Assembly: GCA_008711295.1 (NCBI GenBank)
Contig: VUYV01000004.1
Location: forward strand, 1,509,920-1,573,919
DNA from: Anarhynchus alexandrinus
Taxonomy: Eukaryota; Chordata; Aves; Charadriiformes; Charadriidae
Reading direction: 5' to 3'
Length of the DNA: 64,000 nt
Made by a program: the position numbers and the translations under genes. Under the pieces are notes generated by a model, which searched no databases, had not been told where the DNA came from, and saw only the letters and a list, made by a program, of their open reading frames with translations. How positions within the stretch are numbered: position 1 is the stretch's first letter; each line of letters opens with the position of its first letter. Positions 37,105 through 49,300 of this stretch are shown piece after piece.

Positions 37105-40100
37105 CTCTTGAAAAACGTGGCTGTATCTAGGGTGGTGTCTTCTAGCTGTTAAATTTCCATTGCGTCCCTGCATAACGCTGTGGACCATAAGCAAAGCACA
37201 CACTTCCCACTTGAAATAGAAGAGGGAGATAGGCAGGAGGGATGTAATTCTTTGAAATAATAAAGCCCTGCTTTATACCTGAGGTCTGCATTTACTGTTA
37301 TCACCTCCAAATAAAATCTCATCCGGCTCTAGTATAAATTACTCGTAATGTGCAATACGTGGAGATATTGGGAAAATAAATGGTCTGTTAAACAAATATT
37401 GCTTATCAGCTAGAGCGGAGAATGTAGATGTGTGTCAAATAACTCAGCCAGATCTTTCATTATAGCTGTAAATAACAGCTGAGTAAAGTGACATTTTCAT
37501 GGACCTGACATGTTACCATAGTGGGAAAATGTGGTGAGAGATTTGCTTATGCTCCAGCTAAGTCAGGAGCTGGGAATTTGGGAAGCTGTATCCTGTTTGT
37601 AGCCCTCCATTTCCCCTTACAGTCCCTGGAGATCTAATGCCACATCTTAGTGCCTTCCACATAATGACCATAGCAAAAGGTGTCAGTCAGTTCTAGTCCT
37701 TCTTGCTCTCTGGGGAAAGGTTTTGGGGGGTGTATTTATTTCAAGTTACGTTAATTTCCTTCCCTTTTCGTTGCTTTGCTGCCTGGAAGTTGGAAGCTGA
37801 AGAACAGTTGGTATATTTCAGACCAGTTTCATGGCACTTTTTTCCTCATCTTTGTTTACTATTTGATAACTCTGCTTCCATTCTTGTAAGTTACCCCTAA
37901 TGAAAAGTATCTTAACAGAGCCCACTGACTCTACATAATTATTAGAGGTAAAGTAGTATTATTCTGCCCACTATATTATTTTTGCTGTTGTTTAGACCTC
38001 TGTGATCTAAATACCCCCAGGAACCAGTCACTGAGAACGCGCTTGTGGCAGGTACAAAGCAATGACATGGAGCTGAAGGATGTGTGTCTGTCCTAAAGTG
38101 AGAGCCCCCCATAATACTTATGCCACTGTAAAGGAAGTGCTGTTGGTTAGCTGTAGATTGAATTCTGTTCAGCAACCGATTTTATCTGTGTCTATCTATG
38201 TGCTACTTGAAAAAAGCGGAGTTTAGCTGCCCAGGCTGTTACATGCCTGAAAGGCATCAGAGTTAAGACAGAGGGAAAAATGCAGCCAAACAAGAAAGCA
38301 CTTCAACTTTTTAATAATACCGTAACCCTTTGCTGGTTGAAAGAAATTACATACCAGAAAGGAAATAAAAATTATAGCACATTTACTGCTTAATTTTCAT
38401 CTTGGCTCTGTTTTGAGGGCATAACGTGTACATGTGGGACTCACTTTTTGATCTCTCCAGTATCTTCCCTTTCACCTCCTCAACCTTCCTGGACTACCAG
38501 ACTCCTCCTCTCCCTGCATAATGATTACAGGGTTGTGGTGGTTGTGTGCAGGGCTGTATTTGATAATTAACAGCACAGCTCCAGTTACTGGGAAAGATTA
38601 ATCAGGTCCCAGCTGTAGCCTTCCAGCACAGCAACCCTAGGGTTTGTTCTTTGGATAGACAGACCTCAACTGTGGATCACTTGTGGACAGCCTGATCTAA
38701 AGGCATGTGGGTTTCTCCTCTTCACCATCACTGACCCCCAGTAGTGTGCAACAAGCTCTGCTCCCTGCCAGCCCATCTGTGGTGCAGGGTAACAGAGAAA
38801 CTCACCTTATTTCTGAAGTGTCCAGAGATCACCGAGTGATTGCTAGAAATGAGCTAAGGATCAGAATTTTCTCTTCTCAAGGGAGCTCAGCAGTTCGGGG
38901 TTCCTCTTCTTTCAACCATTCCTGTGCAGAAGGAAAAAGAATTGAGTCAGTATTTTTTTTGACAGGCAGAACATTTTTGTTTTGTTTTTACCTTAAGACA
39001 GATTGGAAGGAGCTGGTGTCAAACTCTTGCCAAAAAGCCAGCTTTTGACATGTGCCAAGCATATAACATTTCAGCCCCAAAGACAAATCTTTTGGAAAGC
39101 TCATATCCCCTATTCCTTGCTTCCCAACTGCAGGTGAGATGGAGGAGCAGATATTTCAGAACATCACTGAAGGTGAAACAAAATGTCATCTGAAATGCCT
39201 TTCAGTTGCTGCTATGTAAAACTGTGCTTACTGTTTAGTGACCCTTTCACTCCACTTCAAGCAATTCAGTTGCTTGTTTGGTGAGCAGACTGCAGGGTCT
39301 TACAGATGGTCTCTATTTTTAGACTGTGCTTTGTAAGTTATTTACATCTTCCATGTGCAGACTTCCAGGTGACTTCAAGGTTTCTGACCTGCAGCAGCTC
39401 ACAGTACTACTTGTGGTAGATAAATGTGAATCTGTAACGGTCTCTGATGGGTGGTAGAAGTTGCTGGCTTTGCCTTCCCAATGTCCGCAATTGTTCCAGC
39501 TTTCTAAATTAATCAAGCTAAGCCTGCAGGTCTGAAGTTGATGCTCGTTTACAGCATATTAAATCCATTATGAAATGCCTTTTGTCACCCTTCCCTGCCC
39601 AGCACAAGGTAGACTATAACCCACAATGATAATGGTCTCATCACTGCTCCATCCAGAACTAACCTGGAGATGACTTAATCCTGCTCTCACCAAATTCAGT
39701 GGCAACTTTTGGACTATGATTGATTTCAGTCATGCACGACAGACCCCCCCTTTCTCCCTGCACGCTGGTATTGTTTCTGCAGCGTGTTCTTGTTTCCTGT
39801 TCCCTGCTGCGGGACTTGTGATTTCAACAGACGGCGCTTGCCTCTGTGCCCACGCTCTGACCGAGCAGCACCCCCGGCACACAGCGGGCTGCGAAGCCTG
39901 TTCCCGTACAAACGCTGGGGGCCAGATGCCCCAGCGATGTTCCCGCTAAGCCACAGGAAGGACCTCGCCTCCTGCATCTTCATCTCTAGGGATGTTTAGA
40001 GCACGCTTAGTGTCAGCATATGTTAGCAAGAAGTGTGAAGGTTTGTTTGCCTGGAAGCACTGAAATGGGTTCTTTAAAACTCCTTCTTTAAGACTGCACT

Positions 40101-42800
40101 TTACAGATGGCCTTTGCGGAACTGTTAAGAGATCTGGTTTGCTCCTGCATTAATATAGCAAAGCAGCTCATGGTTACCATCTATCTGAGCTTGGTTTTTA
40201 GCATTCTAGCAAGCTAGTTTAGATCTGAAAAGCAGCTTAAATCACAGCTATTCCATTTTACCTAATCTTCACTTGTCCCTGGCCAGTAGAAGTAAAGAAG
40301 ATACTCCCATAGGCTAAACTCACAGTAAGACAACATTGGGATGCCTATGTGGCTCAGACCACTGCCTCCCAACCTTTTTTCTGGTTATCTAAGTTTGCAA
40401 TCAGTTTTGGCAGCATGGCTGAAAACATCTGTTGTTTAGAAGCTGGGACGGAAGACCCTTCCCAATTCTGTTCTGCCTCTCCACTTTTTGGGGGGATTGG
40501 TACCAGTTTGTGAAACTGTCTTTGGTGGCTGTGACTTACTTTACTTGTAACGGGAAACAGCAAACCACCAACTTGCTGGTTACACTCAGAGAGCTATTGC
40601 CCCTCCCCAGCTGAGATGAGCATTGCAAAGGCTCCCCAAAGGCAGTGCATGAAGAGAACAGGGTGCACAGAGCACTCCAGATGCACTTTTTTAGGCTGTC
40701 GGGTCGCATGGAGGGTCAGGTGTCAGGCATGGACTTGGGTGGATGCCCAATGAAAAAAATCTGGGTGGTAGTGGAAGAGGTAGTGGTAGTTCAAGGGTAG
40801 GGTCTTTCCCTTCAGAGCCTGTTGCATACCTGCACCCTGGTCACCAGCATTCTCCTCAGGATGGGATATAAAAGCCCAAACCACTTCTACGTCAGCATTG
40901 TTTTGTGCTGAGAGTCATGGTTCATGGTAAAAACAGGACATTCAAATATTTTCCAGTAAGAGGTATTCATACCTTTAAGTCTGTTATTCATGTTACAGGA
41001 CAAGGCCCACCTTTGTGCCCTGTGCAAATTCAGTGTTTCATCTGGGAAGTTGGAAATACCTTTTGCTGAGCTTTTCAAAGGAAGGAGGAGAATTGATAAT
41101 TTTCTCACCTCATCTGAAAGCAGAGACCTCTCCTTAAGTGGGTACAGTGTAAAAGGAGGGCAGGTTCTCATCTGGAGTTTTGCCATCTCAGGTATGGCCA
41201 CAGGAGTATAAAGAGACAGAGAACGGTCTCCTGAAGGAGGGCCACGTATCCTGGTCTTTCTTCCTTCACCAGTTAAAGCAATCTGCATCTCTTTGCAGAT
41301 GAACCCCCCAAAGCTTGCTGTGTGCACATGGTGTTTGACTCCTGCACCCAAGTGAACCTCTCCTCATGTACAAGATGTCTTTAGAAAGAGCTCCGGCCAT
41401 GTGCAGACTGTTAAAAGCTGGAGATCTGCACCCTTGTGAACTGAGGCTTGTCTGATCAAAACAACTCACATTTCAGAAGCAAAGAGCTTTATTTACGACC
41501 AGAAAGGCTGCCCTTGCCCTCCCCTGTCAAGAGTGTTGAAAGCAATCCAGGAATGAACTTTGCCTTTTGGCCAGTGTTTGGTAGTGAGGATGAACGTATC
41601 TTTTTTTTTTTCCCCCCACCTATGCAAATACTGTCCTTTTTTGACAATGGAACAGAAATATTAAATCAAAAAGAGGGGTTGGCCGTTTTACTTTACAGTT
41701 TAACACAGTAGTAAAGTGCAGGGATATTTCAGTATGGAAAGAGTAAACAGCTTTGTGGCTTTGGGACACAGAATTGAAGGGCTTGGCGAATTCAGATGAA
41801 GCAATGGTATTTTTTGCCTAAGCCTAAGGCAGAAAGCCCGAGCCACTAGAGAAAACCAGTCCTCAGCTAGTGGGAGCTGATGCTGTTGAGCGGACTCAAC
41901 AGAGCTTTGCCAGTTAACAGCAACTTGAGGGATAACGTGGCAAGCATTTGGGGACCTGCATGTCGTACAGGGTAGGGCACAAGCTGCAATGCCTCTTACC
42001 CAGCACTACCAGTAGGAACCAGGTCACAGCTCCAGTGTTCCCTCCTGTACCACCCAACCAGAAAATGCTGGGGAAGGTGGAAGAGTCACAATCCTCAGCT
42101 ACCGTCACTGGATTCTGTGAGTCCTGAGATGATCTTCCTGACTTACACTGATAAAATACGGCTGTGATTCTAGCGCATACGGCCTATGCGTGGTGGAAGG
42201 TGGAAAACCTCCATGAACTCTTCGGCCATCTAGAGACCTTTCAATCCTACACAGAGGCTGCCAGCCATCTCCTTTAAAGGGATCCTGTGTCCCTGTGTGT
42301 CATAAATCACTGCCAACAGAAAAATGGTGGCAGGGACCAAAACTTGCAATGACATTTTTCCAGGAGGGCCGGATTAGGCTTAATTAGCTGCTGGGCTTGG
42401 TCCAGACACCAGACACAGGATCCCTATATGTGGGAACTGATTTTTAAGAGCACTCCAGTATAGAGAAGTAGGATTACTCTTTTTTGTGGTGGGCAGAGGA
42501 GGCTAGGCTGGACTGAGACAATCTGTCAAAGTAATTTCAGGGTGTAATTAGTCTTAAAAATCCAGTTTTCGGTGTCATGATTTGGAGCAGCTCTATTAAT
42601 TAAAAAGTCCTGGCTTGAAACTGGTTTCCTGCGTTGCAGAGGCCACAAGGTGCCCCATTGTCTCACCCCACACTCAGTTGCGCATGGGTAACTAGAATGT
42701 CCCTTGGAGCATGATAGCCATTTTTGGCACAGAGACTTCAGCAGCAGCAAATCTACCACTTTTCCCTCTGGATAATTGCAAAGGGTACATTATTTTCAGC

Positions 42801-42837
42801 ATATATATATGTATGTGTGTGTGCACATGTATATATA
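42801..42837 (+). repeat. TA/TG alternating dinucleotide tract
   Basis: An imperfect purine-pyrimidine alternating run: 'atatatatatgtatgtgtgt' followed by 'gtgcacatgtatatata'. It is a microsatellite within RFLNA intron 1. Confidence 0.9.
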
Positions 42838-43162
42838 AATGGATATACACATCTCACTTAAGTAGACCTATATCTTTTAAGTCAGCAGCCTTAGGCTCTA
42901 TCTCTGTGTTACATCAGATTTAGAGCACTTCTCCATGCTGGGGCACTTTGAGTCTTTGTAAGAGTTGTTAATTCATAACAATGAAGGCAACATCAGGGCT
43001 AAAGAAAACCCCCAAACAATTGCAATTCCTATGAGAAACAAGAAAGGAAGCAGAAACAAAGGGCTAAAATTCAGTGAACAGATGCTGCAGCACTAAGAGC
43101 CAGAGATCTGGGCAGAGTGACTTACCTGGGGCGATGCGCTGGGCAGAGGGAGGTGCAGAGGC

Positions 43163-43204
43163 TGGTACTGGTGGGTGGAGAGGGTGGTACTGGTGGGTGG
43201 AGGG
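43163..43204 (+). repeat. Tandem doublet of 20-22 bp
   Basis: The unit 'tggtactggtgggtggag' plus 'aggg' (43163-43184) is followed by a copy lacking two bases (43185-43204). Confidence 0.85.
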
Positions 43205-43731
43205 AATCCTGCTGCATCTCATCAGCCTGGGAGCTGGAAGTCAGCCTGTAAATTGATACAGCCACAGGTGGCAGATCAGAAAGTCAAGGCATCTTGAGTG
43301 CAAGGCCTGTACAAGGCTTGTCTGTGCGAGGATGGGGGTTAATGGTCCCGTTCTCTGCCAACCACCCTAAGGCTGTTTTTTGGCAACTTGGCAATGCTAA
43401 CCGGGGGCCCTGCTACAAACCTGGAAAAGACAGGGACTGCGAGGGGGAGCTGAATGATGCTGAGAGTGCAAGCAAGGCAAGCGTAGCTTGCATGAAAAAA
43501 GTTGGTCCTAATTCTGCCACAGTCACCTGGTCTCATTGCCAAAGAGCCTGTCGCCTGCAGTATCTCCCATGGGACTCTGAGGAGATGGAGTTCAGCAAGG
43601 TTGGAGGCACTGGTGTCTCCTGCACTGAACATGCTGCTGCTGGCTGCTCAGCTGCCAGCCACAGCACATTACGGACTGTGCCAGCCTCATCTGTGGTGTC
43701 CCAACACTTGCTGTGCTCTTCTTCCCTGCAG

Positions 43732-43841
43732 ATGCCTTACCTGCTCCTGAACCCATCCATGCCAGAGATGAGGCCTCGAATGTACCCTGTGTTTTTTGGA
43801 GAAAGCATTGAGGTCACGCCTGAGCCCATGCAGGAAATCAG
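43732..43841 (+). CDS. RFLNA: RFLNA coding exon 2 (residues 71-106 and part of 107)
   Basis: This 110-base exon encodes the start of the conserved refilin core. Key segment: EMRPRMYPVFFGESIEVTPE (residues 82-101), then PMQEIR, where R107 is split by the next intron. The acceptor 'cttcttccctgcag' is strong and the donor is CAG|gtacag (phase 2). The exon begins with ATG (M71), so a shorter product from M71 is conceivable but nothing supports its use. Residues 82-107 line up without gaps with the human sequence as I recall it. The core in exons 2-3 is the part conserved between RFLNA and RFLNB. Confidence 0.95.
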
Positions 43842-46017
43842 GTACAGATGGGGTTGTGTGGGTAGCTGGGATTTCTGTCTTTTTCCTGGAGCTTTTCCTT
43901 CTGCAAAAAAATTAAAATGTGTTTACAGATGGGAGTCCTGGTTATTTTGATGGGAAAGGAGGGACAGGTGGGAGAGTAGTGCCTGAATTAAAGACACTGA
44001 CAGCAGCAGAGGTGCAGGGGAGGAGGCAAGAACTGGAGAGAGGTTGTAAGAGGAGACTTTCCCTCCAAGGCCAGCTCAAATCCAAGGCTATGAGAGAAAA
44101 CCGTTATCACCTGTAGGCTTGATGGCCTCCACTAAGTAACCTCATGGTCTTCATCCTGTTCCCTGCTGACTTGTATCCTCAGAAGGAGCAAAACCTTTAT
44201 AACTGGCACCTGTTGTTGTTAGCCCTTGCAGCAGAGAAAACAGCATTAGACCAGCCCACAGAGACAGGATGAGTTCCTCATTATGAGGACGTGGTCCCTC
44301 AAGCCAGTGATGGAGGTGTTCTGAGCTCCTCTGGGGCTGGTGCTGCGGCTGATGGATAAACATTGGTCTCTGCTCTTCTTTCACTCTTTTGCTGGTGTGG
44401 AACGTACTCTGCAAACAGCATGGAGCAGTTACACACAGTTCGGGGCAGGGACGGCGGGAGGACTGTAAACCCAATTCCCACTCTTCTCAACCTATGCAAA
44501 CGCCTCTCTGGAAACGTACCCCAGTAAATCTCTGCTTGCTGAGGAACTGCCAGCGGGCATGTTTTTATGGTGATTACATCGGAGTCTTGTTTTATGTGTG
44601 CTGAATGACTTGCTTACACCCTAGCTGTGCAAAATACATTACAGCAGCTCAGATTACATGCAGTGCACAATCAGTCAACCCCCCTCCGGGTGGAGGTAAT
44701 GACAAGCACACACCCAGCTTTTAATCTTTTTTACGTGGAGCTGCACATTCTTTGGCTGCTGATTGCCGGAGGAGCGTTTGGGGAGCGGGGAAAACAAGTG
44801 AAAGTCCTGTTGCTCCCCATGGCCAGGGATTCTGGGAAAAGCCCTTTATGTGGCCTGGTTTCCATACATCCCTTCTGGAGGCCAGCAGAGACATCTGACG
44901 GCTGTTAACTTGGGCACTTCCTTTGAGACCAGTGGCTTGGATATTGGACAGCCATAGCCCACAGCATCTCTTTGCTTTACCTGTTATTTGACCATTGCTT
45001 GGATTTTCTGTAGGCCCCAACAAGCAACCTCACCCCTGATTTTAGCTTGCTTGGGCATTTTTGTGCTCTCGTGGCAAGGCAATATAAAGAAAAAAAAGAC
45101 AAACACACAGCCTTGACAGCTCAACAACTGTCCATTATGCCGTGCTTCTGCCATCTGTGAAGACCTAATTTATGTTATTTTCCTGCCAAGCCAGAGCTTG
45201 CATGGACAACAGAGCCTGTGAAAGCAGCAGCAGGCATACTGTGTTGAGAAGCAGGTTCCCCTTGACCCCAGTGTGACACCCCATGCCCGTGGCCCACCAG
45301 CAGCATCTATTCAGCCTGGTGACTGGAGCAGTGATGTTCCCCAAGCCTAGCACTAGCAGCAGGGAGCGTGGTGAGACCTACCGTGAGTCAATGATCGGGG
45401 TACCTTTGTTTGACAGGGGCCCTCAGCATTTCAAGTTGATGCTGCATGGCTGTGCTTGTTAAAAATGCTGAGGAAAAGGCTGGATCAAGAATTTTCCTGG
45501 GATTTCAAGCTTTTCTTGCACAGTCCATAGGTGAATGTCCATTCCTTAGCCTCTGACCTACCCCAGCTGAGGGGTTTCATCACCTCTTGATGTCCTTTGC
45601 TAACAGGGTGTTTACCTCCAGTGTAGCTGAGGCCCATGGAGGGGGAGGCTGAGGCCCATGGAGCTGAGCCCCAGTTGGGGCCCGTGGAGGAAACCAGAGG
45701 AAGAAGCGGGTTGCCTGGAGCCTGTGCGACAAGGTCTTTTCTGCCCTGGCATGACCAGGCAGGCTTGGTCCTCTGTGCACATGCACTGCAGTAAAGCTAA
45801 GATGGATTCACAGCAAGGTGGGGTTCCATCAAGATTCACCATGAGGAAGGAGTCCTCTTGGCCCTCCGTTTGGGTTGTAGGGTTGGTGGCTGCCCCAGTG
45901 TCCGTGCAGTAAGAGGTCATAAAAGTTGCCAGCTCCAAAGGGTTAGAGAGGAGTCCTGCCTGTCTTCTCTCCTTTGCTGCCTGGGCTGTGTTTCTGATAC
46001 CCTGCTGTCCTTTGTAG
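43842..46017 (+). other. RFLNA intron 2 (2.2 kb)
   Basis: The intron runs from 'gtacag' at 43842 to 'ctgtcctttgtag' at 46017. A small imperfect duplication of 'gctgaggcccatggag' occurs near 45626-45663. No coding sequence or identifiable repeat was seen in the rest. Confidence 0.85.
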
Positions 46018-46351
46018 GTGCAATTCCGAGGTGAAGTACGACTCTGAGAAGCATTATCGGGATGACATCTTCTATGGCCCCATCCCCACTGTCACCACCT
46101 ACAGCGAGACAGTCATTGCTGCTCCCAATTGCACCTGGCGGAACTACAAGTCCCAGCTGATCTTTGAGCCCCGCCAGAAGCCACTGAGGTTTCAGAGCAC
46201 AACCATCATTTTTCCTAAGCGTGCCAAGAACATTTACCGGACCACCCTCAACTACAGCTTGGGTTGTGCCAAGCGTTGGTTTGCTTCCAGCGTGCAGCTG
46301 GAACTCTGTGAGGAAACCAGCCCGTGCGTCATCTACAGCGAGACCCTCTGA
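46018..46351 (+). CDS. RFLNA: RFLNA coding exon 3 (residues 107-217, stop)
   Basis: The terminal coding exon carries most of the conserved refilin core. In order: CNSEVKYDSEKHY (108-120), TVTTYSETVIAAPNCTWRNY (131-150), STTIIFPK (167-174), RTTLNYSLG and KRWFASSVQLELC near the end, then YSETL and TGA at 46349-46351. These match the refilin A family block for block. The first base completes the split codon of R107, so the phase agrees with exon 2. No catalytic residues are expected: refilins are binding proteins. The conserved TWRNYK and STTI(I/V)xPK blocks are shared by both refilin paralogues. The C-terminal four to six residues are lineage-variable. Confidence 0.96.
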
Positions 46352-49300
46352 TCCGCCCTGCGGCTGGCAACCTTGTGACCTCAAGGAGGCTGTGGCCTTT
46401 GCTGGGTCTCTGGCTGGGCCTTCATTGATGGCGACTGAATATTAATGGCTGGAGAACACGTTGTCTTGGGTGAGGCTGAACTGGCTGGGAGGAGGCTTGC
46501 AGGGCATGGGATGGTTTTGATCAGTGAGAGGCTGGCTTGTATTTTGCGACGTTCCTGACATTCATGATCTGGATTTTATTTTTGTTTTTTTTCCAAGCGT
46601 ATCTATTTTTGACTTGTATTTAGATGAAATCAAGATGACAAAGGACCCTATTATCCATAACAGAGTGCTGCCCTGTGAGCTCTGTAGGTCTCATCCAGCA
46701 CATAGGTGAGACTTACTATAACCTTCAGCGCTATTTTGATCTCTGCAAAGGAAAGACCCAGCTGCAGAGTCAGCATCCAGTCTGCCCAGCTTACACCAAA
46801 GCCAGGTCTCTTAGAGTTTAAATGCAGAGGAAGCGGTTATTTGTATCAATACATTACAGCTTGCTCCAACAGCTCATCTGCGAGATAGCTGCAGTATTAC
46901 ACCACTGCAGTAACCTCAGGCCTAACTTACCGGGAGGAGTGGGAATTGTCACCAAGAAAAAGAGGAAGAAAACAGGCGCGTGGTGCTCTTGCTAGCAGCT
47001 AGATGTTTATATACCATAGCAAGGCACAGCACAACCAGGAGATGGGAGAAAGGGCTACCGTGATGCACGGCCACGTCTTCTGTGAGCCCAGCCAAGAGAG
47101 GGAGATGATTGAAGAATCTGAGTAGCTGAAGGGCTATTTTCCATAAGTGTCCAAGTGATTGAGGAGCCCAGTGCTCTTCTTCAAAAGTACTGTCAGTCCA
47201 AGAGTGCCATGCTGTTCATTGTCTCAAACACCCAGTTTACAGGGATCTTCACACACTTGCAAACCTTTGGAGTTTCTGGGTATGCCTGTGTTGCAGTGAG
47301 GAGTGTAGTACAGGAAGATGCTGTCTAGCTTCAAAGAAGCCAGTGCAGAAGCTCATGAGCAAGGTTGCTCACCCTCTCAATAGTTTCCATACCTGTAGCA
47401 TGGACAGCTTCACTGACTGTGGAGGAGCAGCCAAACTTTCTCAGTGTAGAGCTTGAAGTAGAGCCCAAGTCAGTGCAGGTTTTCCTTAATCAGCCAGGGT
47501 GTAGCAATTCAACAGGTACTTCACAAACAGCTGAGCTGTCTCTCAATAGGATCAAGAAACATAAAGCAGGAGTCACTGCAGCCATCCTTAAGTTAAACCA
47601 TTCCCCACTCATGAGTCACATCTCCTGGTACCTCTTCACTTTAGTAGCTCGCTGAAAATCTGCAAGAGCCTGGATTCCTATAAACATATAACCTTTGAAA
47701 ATGGCATGGAATTGTCTCCAGAAATGTTACCAAGAATTTTTGCGTGCTGCTCAGAAGAGCCTAGACTTAGAAAATAACCACACAGCTCTGGAAATTAATT
47801 TCCAGCTTTCCCTCTTCGAAACTTTCCATTTTGTTCCTGACTTGCTGCGAGTCTGATCGAGTTATTTCAGAACACAACTGAGCAGCCAAGTCAGAAAACC
47901 TATTAACAATGTCAACAACACATAGCTGATTGCCCAGAACAGTTGACGCACAAATTCACAGAGATTAAAAAAAAAAATCTGTCAAACTTAGAAAAAAATT
48001 AATTACATAGTGACTTACAAAGATACTTTTTCCATCAGTTTCAAAAGGCAATTGGTAAATGTGACCAGAACTGTGACCTTTATGAAACAGAGTTCTCTTG
48101 TTTAAAATGAAGCACAATTTTTCCACCAGAGGTAAATATAAGGTCTTTATATACAAACTTAAATCCTGACAGCTGAAGCATCATTAGTACTGAAAGATGT
48201 GTGCTATGGCAGTGATGAACTCTGCCTCTCTGTTTGGGAGTTAGGACTTGGGAGGGAGAAATCTCTCAAAGGATTTCCAAGGCTTCCACCTACTGTTGAA
48301 TTCTTTTCAGCAACACAGAAACAAGGATTATATTTGTTACTGCTCAGATTTTGCTGTCACTGACTGTCAGCATCAAAGCTTAGAAAAGCAACATCTGCCT
48401 CCAAAGAGACTATTAAGCCTGAAGCAACCCTTCTCCCCAGAGCTCCAGCAAACATCCGTTTCGGGCAGCCGAAGCTAGGATGAATGTGGTCCCAGTGCAA
48501 TGCAAGTTGGTGATGCACTTACTTGCTAGCTCATCTTGAGGTCTATCTTGTTTTGCCAAGTGCTGATGAGCCTTGTGACCAGTGGAAATACTCATCTGCC
48601 CTCCTGGGTACATCTTGAAGGCTCTGGAGGGCTCTTTCCATGCACCTGTGAGAGTCTATAGCAAAGGGGGTAGGTTTCCAAGCTGAGCAGCAGTGTAATC
48701 CAGGTTCAAAAGCAGGGCCAGTACTCATACCCAGGAGATCCCTGCATGATGACAGATTAGATTGCAGGCACCTCCACTGAGCAAGCATGGAGACAGCCTG
48801 AGCTCCAAGCTGAAGGGATGCCAGAGACTCCCTAGTCTGACCATACATCAGGCCTTTTTCCTGTTAACAGTTGGATTATTCCCCTGCTCCAAGCACAAAG
48901 CTACAGTTTTTGATCATGCTGGTCTTTGAGCAGGACAGGTTTTCCCCAGCTGCAGGCTGCTGCCCACTTTGTCCACTGTTAGTTCTACTTCCTAAACATC
49001 AGCCGCAACAGAAAAAAAATTCAACCTCCACCCCCCAAAGAAACCAACTAGCGTGCAGATACAAATCTGGTGGAGAGACCTGAACCTCAGCCTGGTCTCT
49101 GACCTCGCAGGGACAGGGGCTGCTAAGGCAAAGTCTCACAGGTGGATGTGACCCCCGGGAGGGTGTAATGGAGGGCTGCATCCTTGGCACTGCAGTGTCC
49201 CCACACAGCCAGGCCAGGCCTCTTTGAAGCTTCGTGCTTTGTTTTCTTTGCAAATAGACTAGAAATGACCTAACATGCTCCTGCCTCTTTGACCTTAAGC

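Larger units (their letters stand above)
32697..43731 (+). other. RFLNA intron 1 (11.0 kb)
   Basis: The intron runs from 'gtaaga' at 32697 to 'ttccctgcag' at 43731. It has no coding sequence. It includes AT-rich, CNE-like patches (around 34700-35110 and 37250-37510), a 17-bp tandem doublet at 37071-37104, a mixed TA/TG dinucleotide tract at 42801-42837 and a 20-22-bp doublet at 43163-43204. The 218-codon open frame at 43294-43950 overlaps exon 2 in the true frame and extends into both introns; only 43732-43841 is coding. Confidence 0.85.
32487..46351 (+). other. RFLNA: RFLNA gene, coding span (refilin A, FAM101A)
   Basis: Three exons splice in frame to a 217-residue protein (210 + 110 + 334 coding bases including the stop). 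The length fits the vertebrate refilin A family (human about 216 aa). Refilin A is a small cytoplasmic protein known to bind filamin A and switch it toward bundling of actin, forming perinuclear actin arrays. With its paralogue RFLNB it acts in chondrocyte maturation and skeletal development downstream of TGF-beta/SMAD3. The choice of RFLNA over RFLNB rests on the N-terminus MVGHLQLQGM and on the exon 2-3 segments MRPRMYPVFFGES and IRCNSEVKY, which follow RFLNA rather than RFLNB. All junctions are GT-AG. Intron 1 is 11.0 kb and intron 2 is 2.2 kb. No frameshift or premature stop is seen, so the gene appears intact. Confidence 0.95.

Noticed and set aside
43294..43950. A 218-codon frame around RFLNA exon 2 as a separate gene
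   Set aside because: Only 43732-43841 carries family motifs and it is bounded by strong splice sites; the rest is intron read-through.
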